A DNA stretch of 64,000 nt from Jeotgalibacillus proteolyticus (GTDB lineage: Bacteria; Bacillota; Bacilli; Bacillales; Jeotgalibacillaceae), in NCBI RefSeq assembly GCF_002926065.1, contig NZ_PREZ01000004.1, positions 248,001 to 312,000 of the forward strand. Reading direction: 5' to 3'. A model generated the notes under the pieces. That model did not search any database. It was given only the letters and a program-made list of their open reading frames with translations, and had not been told where the DNA came from. The stretch's first letter is position 1. Each line of letters starts with the position of its first letter. Shown here piece after piece: positions 7,353 through 17,093 of this stretch. The translations under genes and the position numbers were made by a program.

Positions 7353-9866
7353 TTATTGGCCAGCCCCGTGACAATTTTTGAATTTCTTGCCGCTTCCACA
7401 AGGACATGGTTCATTTCTGCCAACATCATTTGTTTTGCGGACTGGCTGCGGTTTTTTCTTTGCTCCGCTTTCTTCCTTAGGATTAACCGCCTGGCCTTTT
7501 GCGACTTCCTGACGCTCTAGGTTATTGCGGATCTCCGCTTTCATAATATACTTCGTTACATCCTCGTTAATGGAGGCCTGCATTGCTTCGAACATTGCAA
7601 ATCCTTCATTCTGATACTCACGAAGAGGATCAATTTGTCCGTATGCACGCAAATGAATCCCCTGGCGCAGCTGATCCATTGCGTCAATATGGTCAATCCA
7701 CTTTGTATCAATAGAACGCAGAAGGATAACTTTTTCAAACTCGCGCATGCGCTCGCCAAGCTCTTCTTCACGCTCGTCATAGCGGGCTTTGACCTTGTCT
7801 AAAATGAGCGCTTTAATATCCTCATTTGATTTGCCGGTCATATCTTCCTCAACGATCGTGCCTTCAGGAAGAAGATTCGCAAAAATGAAGTTTTCAAGTC
7901 CTTTTAAATCCCATTTTTCCGTTTCTTCAAAAACAGGGGCATATTGGTCAACGGCATTTACAACAGTACTTTCAAGCATGTTTTCAATTATAGAGCGAAG
8001 GTTCTCTGAATCCAGCACCTCAAAACGGTCCTTGTAAATAACCTCGCGCTGCTGGCGCAGTACATCATCGTATTGCAGAAGCTGTTTACGGGCATCAAAG
8101 TTATTTCCTTCAACCCGTTTTTGAGCAGATTCTACAGCACGTGTTACCATCTTGCTTTGAATAGGCTGAGTATCATCCATACCTAGTCTTGCCATCATAT
8201 TTTTCATATTATCAGATCCAAAACGGCGCATTAGATCGTCTTCCATCGAAAGATAGAATTGGGTTACACCAGGATCTCCCTGACGGCCTGAACGTCCTCG
8301 GAGCTGATTATCGATCCGGCGGGACTCATGACGCTCTGTTCCGATAACAGCAAGTCCGCCCACCTCTGTAACTCCTTCTCCAAGCTTAATATCGGTACCG
8401 CGTCCTGCCATATTTGTAGCGATCGTAACAGCACCGCGTTTACCCGCATCAAGGATTATTTCAGCTTCCCGCTCATGATTCTTTGCATTTAAGACATTAT
8501 GCGGAATGCCTTTTGCTTTAAGCTCAGAAGAAATAATCTCTGAGGTTTCAATTGCAACCGTACCAACCAGTACCGGCTGACCATTTTTATGACGCTCGGC
8601 AATATCCTCAACAGCAGCCATGTACTTACCTTTTGTTGAAGCAAAGATAAGATCAGCCCGGTCGTCCCGGATAATTTCGCGATTTGTTGGAATGGAAAGG
8701 ACGCGCATATTATAAATATTCCGGAATTCCTCTTCTTCTGTTTTAGCCGTACCGGTCATTCCAGACAGCTTTTTATACATTCGGAAGAAGTTCTGGAACG
8801 TGATCGAAGCCATTGTCATGGATTCATTTTGAATTTCAAGGCCTTCCTTTGCTTCGATTGCCTGATGCAATCCATCGCTGTAACGGCGGCCCTTCATTAA
8901 ACGGCCGGTAAATTGGTCAACAATAACAACATCGCCTTCCTGCACGACATAGTCGAAGTCAGCCTTCATACTGACATGAGCCTTTAATGACTGGGTAATA
9001 TGGTGGTTCAGGGTTACATGGGTGATATCGAACAAATTATCAATGCGGAAGGCACGCTCTGCTTTGTTGATCCCCTCTTCTGTTAATTGAACCCCTTTTG
9101 TTTTTTCATCATACGTATAGTCTTCATCAGCAATTAAATTGCGGACGAAAGCATTTGTTTGGATGTAAAGCTGGGTTGATTTTTGCGCCTGCCCTGAAAT
9201 AATCAAAGGCGTTCTCGCTTCATCAATTAATATGGAGTCAACCTCATCAATTACTGCGAAATTTAAGGGACGCTGAACCATTTGCTCCTTATAAAGAACC
9301 ATATTATCACGCAGGTAGTCAAAGCCGAGCTCATTGTTGGTGCTGTAAGTAATATCAGCAGCATATGCGTCCCGCTTTTCGTCCTTTGTGAGACTGTTCA
9401 TATTAAGGCCTACCGTCAGACCAAGGAAATTATACAGTTTGCCCATTTCCTCAGCGTCACGTGAGGCCAGGTATTCATTGACCGTCACAACATGGACGCC
9501 ATTACCGCTGATTGCATTTAAATAAACCGGCATAGTAGAGGTAAGTGTTTTACCTTCACCAGTTTTCATCTCTGCAATATTCCCTTCATGAAGGGCAACG
9601 CCGCCTAAAATCTGAACACGGTAAGGATGCAGCCCAAGCACACGGCGTGCAGATTCCCGAACCACTGCAAATGCTTCTGCCAACAGGCTCTCAAGAGATT
9701 CGCCGTCCTCATGACGTTTTTTAAATTCCTCTGTTTTATCGCGTAAATCAGTATCGGAGAGAAGCTCCATTTCAGATTGCAAAGCCTCGACCTGATCTGC
9801 TACTTTTTCAAATTTCTTTACATCTCTTTTGGTTCCATCAAACACCTTGTTTAAAATTCCAAGCAT
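7353..9866 (-). CDS. secA: Preprotein translocase ATPase SecA
   Basis: The 837-residue SecA motor drives Sec-dependent export through SecYEG. Visible: Walker A GEGKT (residues 103-107), DEVD box near residue 208, the helicase-type second motor domain with GRGTDIKLG, the preprotein cross-linking region between, and the C-terminal zinc motif [13 protein letters not shown]. Length matches the B. subtilis protein. hpf-secA-prfB order is conserved in Bacilli, but here about 5 kb of other genes lie between hpf and secA. Confidence 0.98.
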   Translation of the reverse strand: MLGILNKVFDGTKRDVKKFEKVADQVEALQSEMELLSDTDLRDKTEEFKKRHEDGESLESLLAEAFAVVRESARRVLGLHPYRVQILGGVALHEGNIAEMKTGEGKTLTSTMPVYLNAISGNGVHVVTVNEYLASRDAEEMGKLYNFLGLTVGLNMNSLTKDEKRDAYAADITYSTNNELGFDYLRDNMVLYKEQMVQRPLNFAVIDEVDSILIDEARTPLIISGQAQKSTQLYIQTNAFVRNLIADEDYTYDEKTKGVQLTEEGINKAERAFRIDNLFDITHVTLNHHITQSLKAHVSMKADFDYVVQEGDVVIVDQFTGRLMKGRRYSDGLHQAIEAKEGLEIQNESMTMASITFQNFFRMYKKLSGMTGTAKTEEEEFRNIYNMRVLSIPTNREIIRDDRADLIFASTKGKYMAAVEDIAERHKNGQPVLVGTVAIETSEIISSELKAKGIPHNVLNAKNHEREAEIILDAGKRGAVTIATNMAGRGTDIKLGEGVTEVGGLAVIGTERHESRRIDNQLRGRSGRQGDPGVTQFYLSMEDDLMRRFGSDNMKNMMARLGMDDTQPIQSKMVTRAVESAQKRVEGNNFDARKQLLQYDDVLRQQREVIYKDRFEVLDSENLRSIIENMLESTVVNAVDQYAPVFEETEKWDLKGLENFIFANLLPEGTIVEEDMTGKSNEDIKALILDKVKARYDEREEELGERMREFEKVILLRSIDTKWIDHIDAMDQLRQGIHLRAYGQIDPLREYQNEGFAMFEAMQASINEDVTKYIMKAEIRNNLERQEVAKGQAVNPKEESGAKKKPQPVRKTNDVGRNEPCPCGSGKKFKNCHGAGQ

Positions 9867-10110
9867 GTTAACGCTCCTTTATCTTAGGCTTTTCATTAAG
9901 CCATTACTCTTCGGTCGTCTGTCATGTTGAGTTACGTTTTATCTATAGCATAAAATAAAGCTTGCTGCTAATCAAAAAATCCACACAGATATACTTATCT
10001 ATTCTACCATTTAGCGTACACCAGTACAAGGAGCCCGCAGTGCGGGACAGGGAATAATAAAAGGCTTATATTTTCTTTTCTCACAAAAATTTCACGATTC
10101 TTTCAAATGA

Positions 10111-10151
10111 AAAAAGATGCTGAAATCATCATCTGATTTCAGCATCTTTTT
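10111..10151 (-). terminator. Terminator after the DUF1028 gene
   Basis: An 18-bp near-perfect stem (AAAAAGATGCTGAAATCA and its complement) with a 5-nt loop, ending in a T tract on the minus strand. The rest of the 9867-10157 gap (secA upstream region) shows no feature I can name. Confidence 0.88.
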
Positions 10152-10157
10152 ATTTTG

Positions 10158-10985
10158 TTACGACTGCGTCATATACTCGAGCACATCTAAATCAATATAC
10201 CCGTCGTCCTGCTTGCGCATTTCAAAGTTCTCAGTGTGAAGATAATTACGAAGTGCATGAGAAAGCGACACATTTTCTTTTTTATAACCAAGACGGACAA
10301 GCTGATATTCAAGCTTGGTTTCTACCTCCCCCTCAATCGGAACGATGTTGTTTTTGTTTGATGGGGCAAAATAAAGCTGATGTAAACGGAAAATACGGGA
10401 AAGCTCGTCTACAGGAGTCGGATGATCATCAACCCGCAGATCAATAAAACGGTCGTTGTATCCACCGTAGCCTCCTTTTTCCTTTACCACGAGTAATGCA
10501 GCTGACTGTTGTCCTCTTGAGTCGCCACCTGCCGCCTGGCCTGCAGCGAGTGATGCCAGCAGCCGTTCTGCCAGGCTGCCTGTAGAGCCTTCAAAGGATT
10601 CAGCCATTGCCTCTACTGTGCCGGGCACAAGAATATTTCCCTGTATAGCATAGTTTTTGCCGGATAATCCACCTGCCCAATCAAAGCAGCGATCGCCGGT
10701 GAATGTGGCAGCGTTGCCCATTCCATCCACAATCCCTACCTGGCGCAGCTCACGATCTTCATCGTCCTGCGTTAAAAGCTTCAGAGTCTCTTCAGCATTG
10801 CTTCCAGCCATCATATAGGCGATGCCTTCTGGTCCATATGTAGTGTTCGCATAAGACTGGGTCGCTATTGCGCCGACGCCCGCAACCGCGTATGGAACCA
10901 CGGCGCCGACACCGAGAAATTTCGATTGGGTCGCAACTCCCCACTCTTTTTCAATTGGGTCATATCCGACAATAGAATACGTCAA
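10158..10985 (-). CDS. DUF1028 family protein (Ntn-hydrolase-like)
   Basis: The 275-residue protein begins with TYSIVGYDP and contains GVATQSKFLGVG, GAIATQSYAN and the Gly-rich GQAAGGDSRGQQSAA, all hallmarks of DUF1028. The family is thought to have a fold like the N-terminal nucleophile hydrolases, and members often sit near peptidase or gamma-glutamyltranspeptidase genes, as here. Its substrate is unknown. The start is the TTG at 10985, preceded by AAAGGAGTG at six bases; extension to 11045 has no such site. It follows the chromate transporter genes on the same strand. Confidence 0.8.
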   Translation of the reverse strand: MTYSIVGYDPIEKEWGVATQSKFLGVGAVVPYAVAGVGAIATQSYANTTYGPEGIAYMMAGSNAEETLKLLTQDDEDRELRQVGIVDGMGNAATFTGDRCFDWAGGLSGKNYAIQGNILVPGTVEAMAESFEGSTGSLAERLLASLAAGQAAGGDSRGQQSAALLVVKEKGGYGGYNDRFIDLRVDDHPTPVDELSRIFRLHQLYFAPSNKNNIVPIEGEVETKLEYQLVRLGYKKENVSLSHALRNYLHTENFEMRKQDDGYIDLDVLEYMTQS

Positions 10986-11074
10986 CTTTATCACTCCTTT
11001 TTCATCAGCTTCCGAATACGAAAGAATCCTTTCACTCCAGTACACCGGAAAGCCCTATCTCTCCATACCACTTT

Positions 11075-11608
11075 TTATCTTCCGAGAAACAATGCGCCGT
11101 AAAGTAATGCGCCTGCTATCACAAAAGCCGGGTGAACCTTAAATCGTTCCATTAAGACAAAGCTGATTACAGCAAGTATCGCTGTTTGAACACTTCCCGA
11201 TGCTTTAATGGCATCTGAAAAAAATCCCCATGTCATGACGCCAAGCAGTACAGCGATTGTAGGGCGGACAAGACTTGACATTTTTTTCACACGTGGTGAA
11301 TCTTTGTATTTCATAATAAGACCTAATAATGCAACCATGAGGATGAGTGAAGGAGCGACTGTCGCAAAAAGAGCCACGCCCGCGCCTAAAATGCCTCCCT
11401 CAGTATAGCCTACATAGCCTGCCATTTTTGTTGCGATCGGTCCTGGAAGTGAGTTACCAAGAGCCAGAAACTCACTGAATTCCTGTGTGGTCATCCAGCC
11501 GTAGCGCCCGACAACCTCATTTTCAACAAGAGGAATGGACGCAGGTCCTCCACCATAGCCTAAAATCCCGGGAATAAAGAAGGCTAAGAAAATCTCCCAA
11601 TAAATCAT
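11075..11608 (-). CDS. Chromate transporter, short CHR subunit (second gene of pair)
   Basis: A 177-residue single-domain CHR protein with the motif GYGGGPASIPLVENEVV near the N-terminus and LALGNSLPGPIATK, followed by four or five membrane helices. Short CHR proteins work as heteromeric pairs; this one overlaps the upstream paralog by four bases (ATGA). Known members export or exchange chromate and sulfate, though some pairs have other anions as substrate. The match of neighbours with B. subtilis ywrA-ywrB-ywrD supports the assignment. Confidence 0.85.
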   Translation of the reverse strand: MIYWEIFLAFFIPGILGYGGGPASIPLVENEVVGRYGWMTTQEFSEFLALGNSLPGPIATKMAGYVGYTEGGILGAGVALFATVAPSLILMVALLGLIMKYKDSPRVKKMSSLVRPTIAVLLGVMTWGFFSDAIKASGSVQTAILAVISFVLMERFKVHPAFVIAGALLYGALFLGR

Positions 11609-12198
11609 CTCGGCACCCCTCCGTTTCCTTTAGGTGCCTTGACCTTCTGCTTTCTGTTCCCAAATAGCAGTGCATAAGCAAGAATAGCTAGTATGAGGAT
11701 GGCGGGATGTACATTGAACCACTCAAGCAGAAGCAGACTCGCACCAATTAACATTCCGGCAACCGTCCACCCGAGAGCTGCGGTGGATTTTTTCACAAAA
11801 TCCCAGGTTAATACAGCAAGCATTACCCCTACCACCGGCACAACCGCCTGGGACATTCCATTCACCCACGGAAGATCCTTATAGGCATTTAAAGTGGTTA
11901 ACAGCAAAATCATCGCTGCCACAGTCGGCAGAGTTGAGGCAAGGAGTGCATTTAAAAGTCCTGCTATGCCCCCTACCCGGTAGCCGATATAGCCTGCCAT
12001 TTTTGTTGCGATCGGTCCCGGCATGGCGTTTCCAAGTGCCAAAATATCTGAGAATTCTTTGTCATCCATCCATTTGTACTTTTCAACTACTTCTTTATGA
12101 ACAAGCGGAATGGAAGATGGACCTCCTCCAAACCCTAAAATACCAACCCGAAAAAATGCTGAAAACAAACCAGCCTGATGATTCTTTTTTTCACTCAT
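11605..12198 (-). CDS. Chromate transporter, short CHR subunit (first gene of pair)
   Basis: A 197-residue CHR-domain membrane protein, paralogous to the next gene: GFGGGPSSIPLV at the N-terminal end and LALGNAMPGPIATKMAGY. About five membrane helices follow. Both halves being complete and translationally coupled shows a natural two-gene transporter, not a broken long ChrA. The ATG at 12198 has CGGAG nine bases upstream; a TTG at 12207 is less likely. It lies 28 bp after the gamma-glutamyltranspeptidase-like gene, so probably one operon. Confidence 0.85.
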   Translation of the reverse strand: MSEKKNHQAGLFSAFFRVGILGFGGGPSSIPLVHKEVVEKYKWMDDKEFSDILALGNAMPGPIATKMAGYIGYRVGGIAGLLNALLASTLPTVAAMILLLTTLNAYKDLPWVNGMSQAVVPVVGVMLAVLTWDFVKKSTAALGWTVAGMLIGASLLLLEWFNVHPAILILAILAYALLFGNRKQKVKAPKGNGGVPR

Positions 12199-12226
12199 GA
12201 TGCTCAACTCCGTTTAAAGATTCCAT

Positions 12227-13837
12227 TTACCAGGCTGCAATATGGCCATCCGTGCGTGATTCTGTGCCCCCTGATAGGACACCGGTTTTTGGATCGCGCC
12301 AGATAATCTGACCTCTCCCAAACGGCCCGCCATCTGTTGTAACATCAATGGTATGACCTTTTCTGACAAGCGCCTGAACAAGATGGTTTGGAAACGATGG
12401 TTCAACCTGAACCGTTTTCCCCTGTGACCACTGCCAGCGCGGTGCATCAAGTGCCGCCTGTGGATGTAAGCCAAAGTCAATCGTATTTGAAATAACCTGT
12501 AAATGCCCCTGAGGCTGCATATAGCCTCCCATTACACCGAACGGGCCGACTGCCTGGCCATCCTTGGTTAGAAAGCCTGGAATGATAGTATGATACGTCC
12601 TTTTGCCCGGCTTTAATGCGTTAGGATGTTCGGGATCCAGGCTAAAATCATGTCCGCGGTTTTGAAGTGCGATTCCTGTACCCGGCACGACGGCTCCAGA
12701 GCCAAAGCCCATATAATTACTTTGGATGTAGGAAATCATATTGCCTTCATCGTCTGCTGCAGCTAAATAAACAGTTCCGCCCTTAGGCAGCTCCATCGGC
12801 TGAGGATTGATTGCTTCCTCGCCAATCCCTTCGCGGCGCTTTTTTGCATAGGCGGAGGATAAAAGCTCTTCGGTTGAAATCGGCATATCCTCAGGCTCTG
12901 TAATAAATGCCTTCCCGTCTGTAAAGGCAAGCTTCATCGATTCGATTTGCTTATGATAGGTTTCAGCGCTTTGGAACTCATTAAATTCAAAGCCCTGCGC
13001 AATATTTAATGCCATTAATGCGATCATGCCCTGACCGTTTGGAGGGATCTCCCACACATCATAGCCACGGTAATTGACCGACACCGGCTCTACCCATTCA
13101 GGCGTAAATGATTCTAAATCCTCTTTAGAGAGAAAACCGCCATGCTCTTTAATATATGAATCTATTTTTTCTGCAAGCTCTCCTCTATAAAAGCTCTCAG
13201 CCTTTGTTTTTGCGATTTCTTTAAGTGTTGAAGCATGTTCTTGTGAGGCCCAGACTTCCCCTATTTGCGGCGCACTCCCGTCCTTGATAAATGTATCAAA
13301 CCAGGATTGATAGACATCACCCTTAAATATTTCCTTAAATTTCTTAGCAGCTCCATTCCAGTACTTTCCAAGGACTGGAGATACAGGATACCCTTCCTCT
13401 GCCAGCCTGATTGCCGGTGCCAGCACTTCATCAAAAGGCAGTTTGCCGAATTTCTCAGATAGCTCGGCCCACGCAGCAGGCGCGCCTGGAACAGTTATTG
13501 GCTCTATTCCGAATACAGGCATTTTTTCATGCCCGCGTTTTTTCATTTCTTCGATTGAAATGCTTTTTGGAGCGGGTCCGCTTGAATTTAAACCATGAAG
13601 CTTATCCTTTGCCCACACAAGAGCAAACGCATCTCCGCCTATTCCATTGGAAGTGGGCTCAACAACTGTAAGGGCAGCTGCTGTTGCAATAGCCGCATCG
13701 ATTGCATTGCCGCCTTTTTGAAGAATTTCAAGTCCCGCCTGAGCTGCGAGCGGTTGTGAGGTAGCGACCATTCCCCTTTTAGCAAAAACGGTCTGGCGTT
13801 GAGATGGAAACGGGTGATACAAGTAATCAGTAGTCAT
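12227..13837 (-). CDS. Gamma-glutamyltranspeptidase-like protein (YwrD type)
   Basis: This 536-residue protein belongs to the gamma-glutamyltransferase family of Ntn hydrolases. Conserved pieces are GGNAIDAAIA near residue 42, the PPNGQG segment, and the autoprocessing/nucleophile Thr in KGGTVY (Thr355). There is no signal peptide, so unlike secreted Ggt it should act in the cytoplasm. Relatives such as B. subtilis YwrD also lie next to a chromate transporter pair. A role in glutathione-like or gamma-glutamyl compound breakdown is family-based inference; substrate is unknown. AAAGGAG precedes the ATG. Confidence 0.85.
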   Translation of the reverse strand: MTTDYLYHPFPSQRQTVFAKRGMVATSQPLAAQAGLEILQKGGNAIDAAIATAAALTVVEPTSNGIGGDAFALVWAKDKLHGLNSSGPAPKSISIEEMKKRGHEKMPVFGIEPITVPGAPAAWAELSEKFGKLPFDEVLAPAIRLAEEGYPVSPVLGKYWNGAAKKFKEIFKGDVYQSWFDTFIKDGSAPQIGEVWASQEHASTLKEIAKTKAESFYRGELAEKIDSYIKEHGGFLSKEDLESFTPEWVEPVSVNYRGYDVWEIPPNGQGMIALMALNIAQGFEFNEFQSAETYHKQIESMKLAFTDGKAFITEPEDMPISTEELLSSAYAKKRREGIGEEAINPQPMELPKGGTVYLAAADDEGNMISYIQSNYMGFGSGAVVPGTGIALQNRGHDFSLDPEHPNALKPGKRTYHTIIPGFLTKDGQAVGPFGVMGGYMQPQGHLQVISNTIDFGLHPQAALDAPRWQWSQGKTVQVEPSFPNHLVQALVRKGHTIDVTTDGGPFGRGQIIWRDPKTGVLSGGTESRTDGHIAAW

Positions 13838-13975
13838 AAGTATGTACGCTCCTTTTTCCTCGTTCTGTAAGTCTATGTACTATTTCGGTTACCGAATAAC
13901 AATCTACTGGTCTATTATAGTTTAAATCTTGCAAAAATTCTATGCAGAATCCTGCTTGCACACCTAGCTAAAGAA

Positions 13976-14004
13976 AAAAGCATACATTGCTGTACGCTTT
14001 TCCC
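13976..14004 (-). terminator. Terminator after the SEC-C protein gene
   Basis: Stem AAAGCATACA / TGTACGCTTT with a 4-nt loop and one mismatch, ending in a T run on the minus strand, about 50 bp after the stop codon. Confidence 0.7.
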
Positions 14005-14055
14005 TTCATTTACCAAGATAAGTTATACAGAATCTCTCAAAATGTGAACCCAGTT

Positions 14056-15108
14056 TTATTTGGATTCTTCCTGGAGCGCGTTAAGCTCTTCAAGGAACCA
14101 TTTCTCCATTTTCCGCACCGTTGAAGAAACACTTGATGCTGTTACACCAAAGCCTTCACCCGCTCCTTTTTGAGTAAGCGGAGAATCAGTGGCGTGCTGG
14201 GCAGTTAAATAAGACACAGCGGCCAAATAGCTTTGCGGCTTGCGGACTTTATCGCCATTCTCAGAGAAGAACCTTGCCGCAATATGGCAGGCAATCAGAG
14301 ACAGATTTTCATCCCCACGTTCATCCCAGTAATCTTTTAAAAACTGAAGTGCTTCCCGCTGCGCTTCACTCGGAACCTCAGAGGTCATTTGGCTCATCCA
14401 GTCAGGTATTTCCTGTTCCCGTTCTACAATAGCGTTAATGATCTGGACCATTCTGCTCACTGTAAGCCAGTCTGACCGGTCCTCTCCTTCAATATCCAGC
14501 TTTGACGTGCGGTCGATTAGCAGATCGCGCTCGTCCTTACGGTAAATGGAAGGAAACATAAAGCCATACGGTACCCATTTATCCTCAAACGGCAGCAGTA
14601 CAGCAAATAGAAAATCTATTTCTGCCCAGGAATGAAATTCAGGCATGATGATCGTATATTCCCTGTCATCGAGCAAATCTCTTGCTGCGATTTCCCTTGT
14701 ACTTTCATCCATAGATGTCACTTCAACCAGAACCGGCTTTGGTTCATGCCAGTGCTGCATAAGATCCCGCATACGCGGTCTTTCTGTTGCTTCCTTTTTG
14801 TCCGTTAAAAATTGAGACCAGTGAGTCGTTTTACCGTGAGAACTTAATCCAAACATAAACGTTGAGTAGACAGTAAGGAACTGTTTTTCTTCAAACGTGG
14901 GGGTAACTTTATCAAGTATATACGTAAGGTCCTCTTTAAAATCTCCCTGCTTAGGCACCATCACTTCATTTAAAAACTGCAGCTGCAGATCCATTTGTTC
15001 TGTAACGAGAAGCGTATGAATCGATACAACCTTTTTGCTGGCACAGCATTTTTTGAATTTCTTCCCGCTGCCGCATGGGCACGGTTCATTTCTTCCAACT
15101 TCCTGCAT
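14056..15108 (-). CDS. SEC-C motif protein of unknown function
   Basis: A 350-residue protein whose N-terminus (residues 4-22) is a SEC-C zinc motif, [16 protein letters not shown], nearly the same as the C-terminal tail of SecA. The middle (about 60-250) is acidic and has no fold I can name. The last 80 residues contain a helical segment with GFGVTASSVSSTVRKME, which looks like a winged-helix or HTH end. SEC-C motifs bind zinc and contact SecB or ribosomes in SecA. That this protein also binds ribosomes or the translocon is only a guess. AAGGAAG precedes the ATG. Confidence 0.6.
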   Translation of the reverse strand: MQEVGRNEPCPCGSGKKFKKCCASKKVVSIHTLLVTEQMDLQLQFLNEVMVPKQGDFKEDLTYILDKVTPTFEEKQFLTVYSTFMFGLSSHGKTTHWSQFLTDKKEATERPRMRDLMQHWHEPKPVLVEVTSMDESTREIAARDLLDDREYTIIMPEFHSWAEIDFLFAVLLPFEDKWVPYGFMFPSIYRKDERDLLIDRTSKLDIEGEDRSDWLTVSRMVQIINAIVEREQEIPDWMSQMTSEVPSEAQREALQFLKDYWDERGDENLSLIACHIAARFFSENGDKVRKPQSYLAAVSYLTAQHATDSPLTQKGAGEGFGVTASSVSSTVRKMEKWFLEELNALQEESK

Positions 15109-15165
15109 TTAGGCACTTCCTTTTTCCTTGATACCTTTAATTGTAACATGCATTGGGATTGGATT

Positions 15166-15196
15166 AAAAAAATCGCTCCCTAAAAGGGAGCGATTT
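15166..15196 (-). terminator. Terminator after hpf
   Basis: An 11-bp perfect stem AAATCGCTCCC / GGGAGCGATTT with a 5-nt loop and a T tract on the minus strand. Confidence 0.88.
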
Positions 15197-15218
15197 GATT
15201 AAGTAAGTGTATGTTGAA

Positions 15219-15800
15219 TCAGGCTTCTGTTTCGATCAAGCCGTATTTTCCATCTTTACGTTTGTAAACAATGTTTGTTCCGTTAGACTCAGCGTCTGTA
15301 AATACATAGAAGCTGTGGCCAAGCATATTCATTTGAAGAACAGCTTCCTCGCTGTCCATTGGTTTCAGATTAAAGGTTTTCGTACGGACAATGTCCATTT
15401 CATTTTCATCATTATCTTCATAGGTTGGTTCAATCGTTTCAATTCCGTTTTCAGGATCAACCGTCGTTGCAAAGAATTCAGGCTCATTTCCTTTTTCACG
15501 GAATTTACGGTTCACTTTTGTTTTGTGTTTACGAATCTGACGCTCCAATTTATCTAAAATCAGGTCAATCGCAGCATACATTTCTTCATGACGCTCTTCT
15601 GCACGCAGCGTTAATCTCGGCATTGGAATAGTCACTTCCACCTTCGTCTGTTTATCATTGTAAACCTTTAGATTTACATGAACGTTTGCGTCAGGTGTAT
15701 CATTAAAATAACGCTCTAGCTTATCAATTTTTTTCTCCACGTAGTCGCGGATTGCTGGAGTTACTTCGATATTCTCGCCTCGGATATTGTAGTTCAACAT
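15219..15800 (-). CDS. hpf: Long-form ribosome hibernation promoting factor
   Basis: The 193-residue long HPF (YvyD) has an N-terminal ribosome-binding domain (about 1-100, starting MLNYNIRGENIEVT) and a C-terminal dimerisation domain (about 130-190, with the VRTKTFNLKPM and LGHSFYVF motifs). It dimerises 70S ribosomes into inactive 100S particles in stationary phase and stress. Strong GGAGGAG precedes the ATG. In B. subtilis it sits between fliT and secA; here the same relative order is kept but with inserts on both sides. Confidence 0.96.
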   Translation of the reverse strand: MLNYNIRGENIEVTPAIRDYVEKKIDKLERYFNDTPDANVHVNLKVYNDKQTKVEVTIPMPRLTLRAEERHEEMYAAIDLILDKLERQIRKHKTKVNRKFREKGNEPEFFATTVDPENGIETIEPTYEDNDENEMDIVRTKTFNLKPMDSEEAVLQMNMLGHSFYVFTDAESNGTNIVYKRKDGKYGLIETEA

Positions 15801-15844
15801 GTAAACTCCTCCTTTAATCTAAAGCTATACTACCTATTTCTCCT

Positions 15845-15870
15845 CTACCCCGAGAATCTCCTGCCTAAGC
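15845..15870 (-). promoter_or_regulatory. hpf: Possible SigB-type promoter of hpf
   Basis: On the minus strand GCTTAG and GGGTAG are separated by 14 bases, similar to the general stress consensus GTTTAA and GGGTAA. In B. subtilis the ortholog is SigB- and SigH-dependent. Several mismatches make this tentative. Confidence 0.35.
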
Positions 15871-15948
15871 GTAAAAGTTTTATAATTTTTCCGTAAAAAA
15901 TATTGGAGAACTTAGCGATTAATGTCACACTAAGGGGTTTGGTGTCAA

Positions 15949-15984
15949 AAAAAGACCCTAAGACTGGGTTGTCTTGGGGTCTTT
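15949..15984 (-). terminator. Terminator of the aldo/keto reductase gene
   Basis: Stem AAAGACCCTAAGAC / GTCTTGGGGTCTTT with a 6-nt loop and seven T residues on the minus strand. It lies after the repeat remnant that follows the reductase gene. Confidence 0.75.
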
Positions 15985-15989
15985 AATCA

Positions 15990-16060
15990 GGTTCACTGCG
16001 CTTCAGGTGGACACTTGCCGTCATATCCTGTTGGAGTCGCCACACCCGCTCTGTTCACCT
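15990..16060 (+). repeat. Decayed remnant of the palindromic repeat, R3
   Basis: A 71-bp piece with both ends of the GGTTCAC type (GGTTCACTGCGCTTCAGGTGG at the left, TGTTCACCT at the right) and GGAGTCGCCAC, but without the central stems. It looks like a full copy that lost about 50 bp of its middle. Confidence 0.65.
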
Positions 16061-16109
16061 AGTGAAGCCTTTTTAAAAATAGCTTTACTCTTATAAGTAT
16101 ATGTTTCTT

Positions 16110-17093
16110 TTAATAGCCGCCTCTAATATGCTGCTTTACATTCTGATGATAAAACTCACTAAGTTTTCTTTGCTCCTCTGCTGAGAAGGAAGGAACTTCT
16201 ATTGCCTGAAGGTTCTCTTCGACCTGCTGCTTGTTTTTAAAGCCCGGGATCACGCATGTTACCTCCGGCTGATCGAGAATCCAGCGAAGGGCTGCTCTTG
16301 CCATATTCCCTCTGCCTTCAGCAATCCACTGAAGCTCGCTTGCAAGCTCTACTCCTTTTTTAAAGCCTAGTCCTGCAAAGGTTTCTCCTACATTAAAGGA
16401 TTCACCGTTTTCATTGAAGCGGCGGTGATCGTCTTCTTCAAACTGATGATCTTTTGAAAATTTATTTGTCAGCAAGCCGCTTGCAAGAGGCAGACGGACA
16501 ATAATACCTACTCCGCTCTTTTTCGCTTGTGCAAAGAGCTCCTCCATAGGCTTTTGGCGGAATAGATTAAAAATTACCTGGAGGCTTTTCACATTTGAAT
16601 GCTCAAGACATAGCAGGCCTTCCTCCACGGTTTCTACACTGACGCCATAGTGCTTAATTTTCCCTTCAGCCTGCAGTTCGTCCAATACATTGAATACGCT
16701 GCCTTCTTTTAAAATTTCAATAGGGGGACAATGAATCTGGTAAAGGTCGATTTTGTCACGCTCAAGTCTTTTTAAACTCGCTTCGCAATAGTCACGTACA
16801 CGTTCCTTTGAATACGTCTCTGGATCGTGAATATCACCCTGACGGCAGAATTTAGTCGCAATGTAGATACGGTCCTTCATGCCCTTCGTTGCTTTTGCAA
16901 GCAGCTCTTCACTGTGACCATCTCCGTATACATCAGCCGTATCAAAGAAATTCACTCCTCGGTCAATGGCGTAGTTTAACGCCCGCAGCGATTCTTCATC
17001 ATTGTTTGAGCCCCACGAACCGCCGATAGCCCACGTTCCAAAGCTGACTTCACTTACACGGATATCTGTATTTCCCAGTTGACGATAATGCAT
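16110..17093 (-). CDS. Aldo/keto reductase
   Basis: A 327-residue NADPH-dependent TIM-barrel reductase. Visible: FDTADVYGDG with the catalytic Asp and Tyr, the Lys in IATKF, and the His in YQIHCP, giving the D-Y-K-H tetrad. The C-terminal third has the cofactor-binding pattern with CVIPGFKN. It resembles the IolS/YhdN class of Bacillus. Substrate cannot be deduced. AGGAGTGG precedes the ATG. It is monocistronic between a repeat-containing spacer on each side. Confidence 0.9.
   Translation of the reverse strand: MHYRQLGNTDIRVSEVSFGTWAIGGSWGSNNDEESLRALNYAIDRGVNFFDTADVYGDGHSEELLAKATKGMKDRIYIATKFCRQGDIHDPETYSKERVRDYCEASLKRLERDKIDLYQIHCPPIEILKEGSVFNVLDELQAEGKIKHYGVSVETVEEGLLCLEHSNVKSLQVIFNLFRQKPMEELFAQAKKSGVGIIVRLPLASGLLTNKFSKDHQFEEDDHRRFNENGESFNVGETFAGLGFKKGVELASELQWIAEGRGNMARAALRWILDQPEVTCVIPGFKNKQQVEENLQAIEVPSFSAEEQRKLSEFYHQNVKQHIRGGY

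Noticed and set aside
11075-12198. A long ChrA gene broken into two pieces
   Set aside because: Each half begins with its own GxGGGPxSIPLV motif and own start, and they overlap ATGA; this is the normal short CHR pair.
14056-15108. A partial copy of secA because of the [12 protein letters not shown] motif
   Set aside because: Only the zinc motif is shared, and it is at the N-terminus; no SecA motor domain is present.
15801-16109. A riboswitch or small RNA in the hpf-reductase spacer
   Set aside because: The structure is explained by the reductase terminator and the repeat remnant; no known riboswitch motif is visible.
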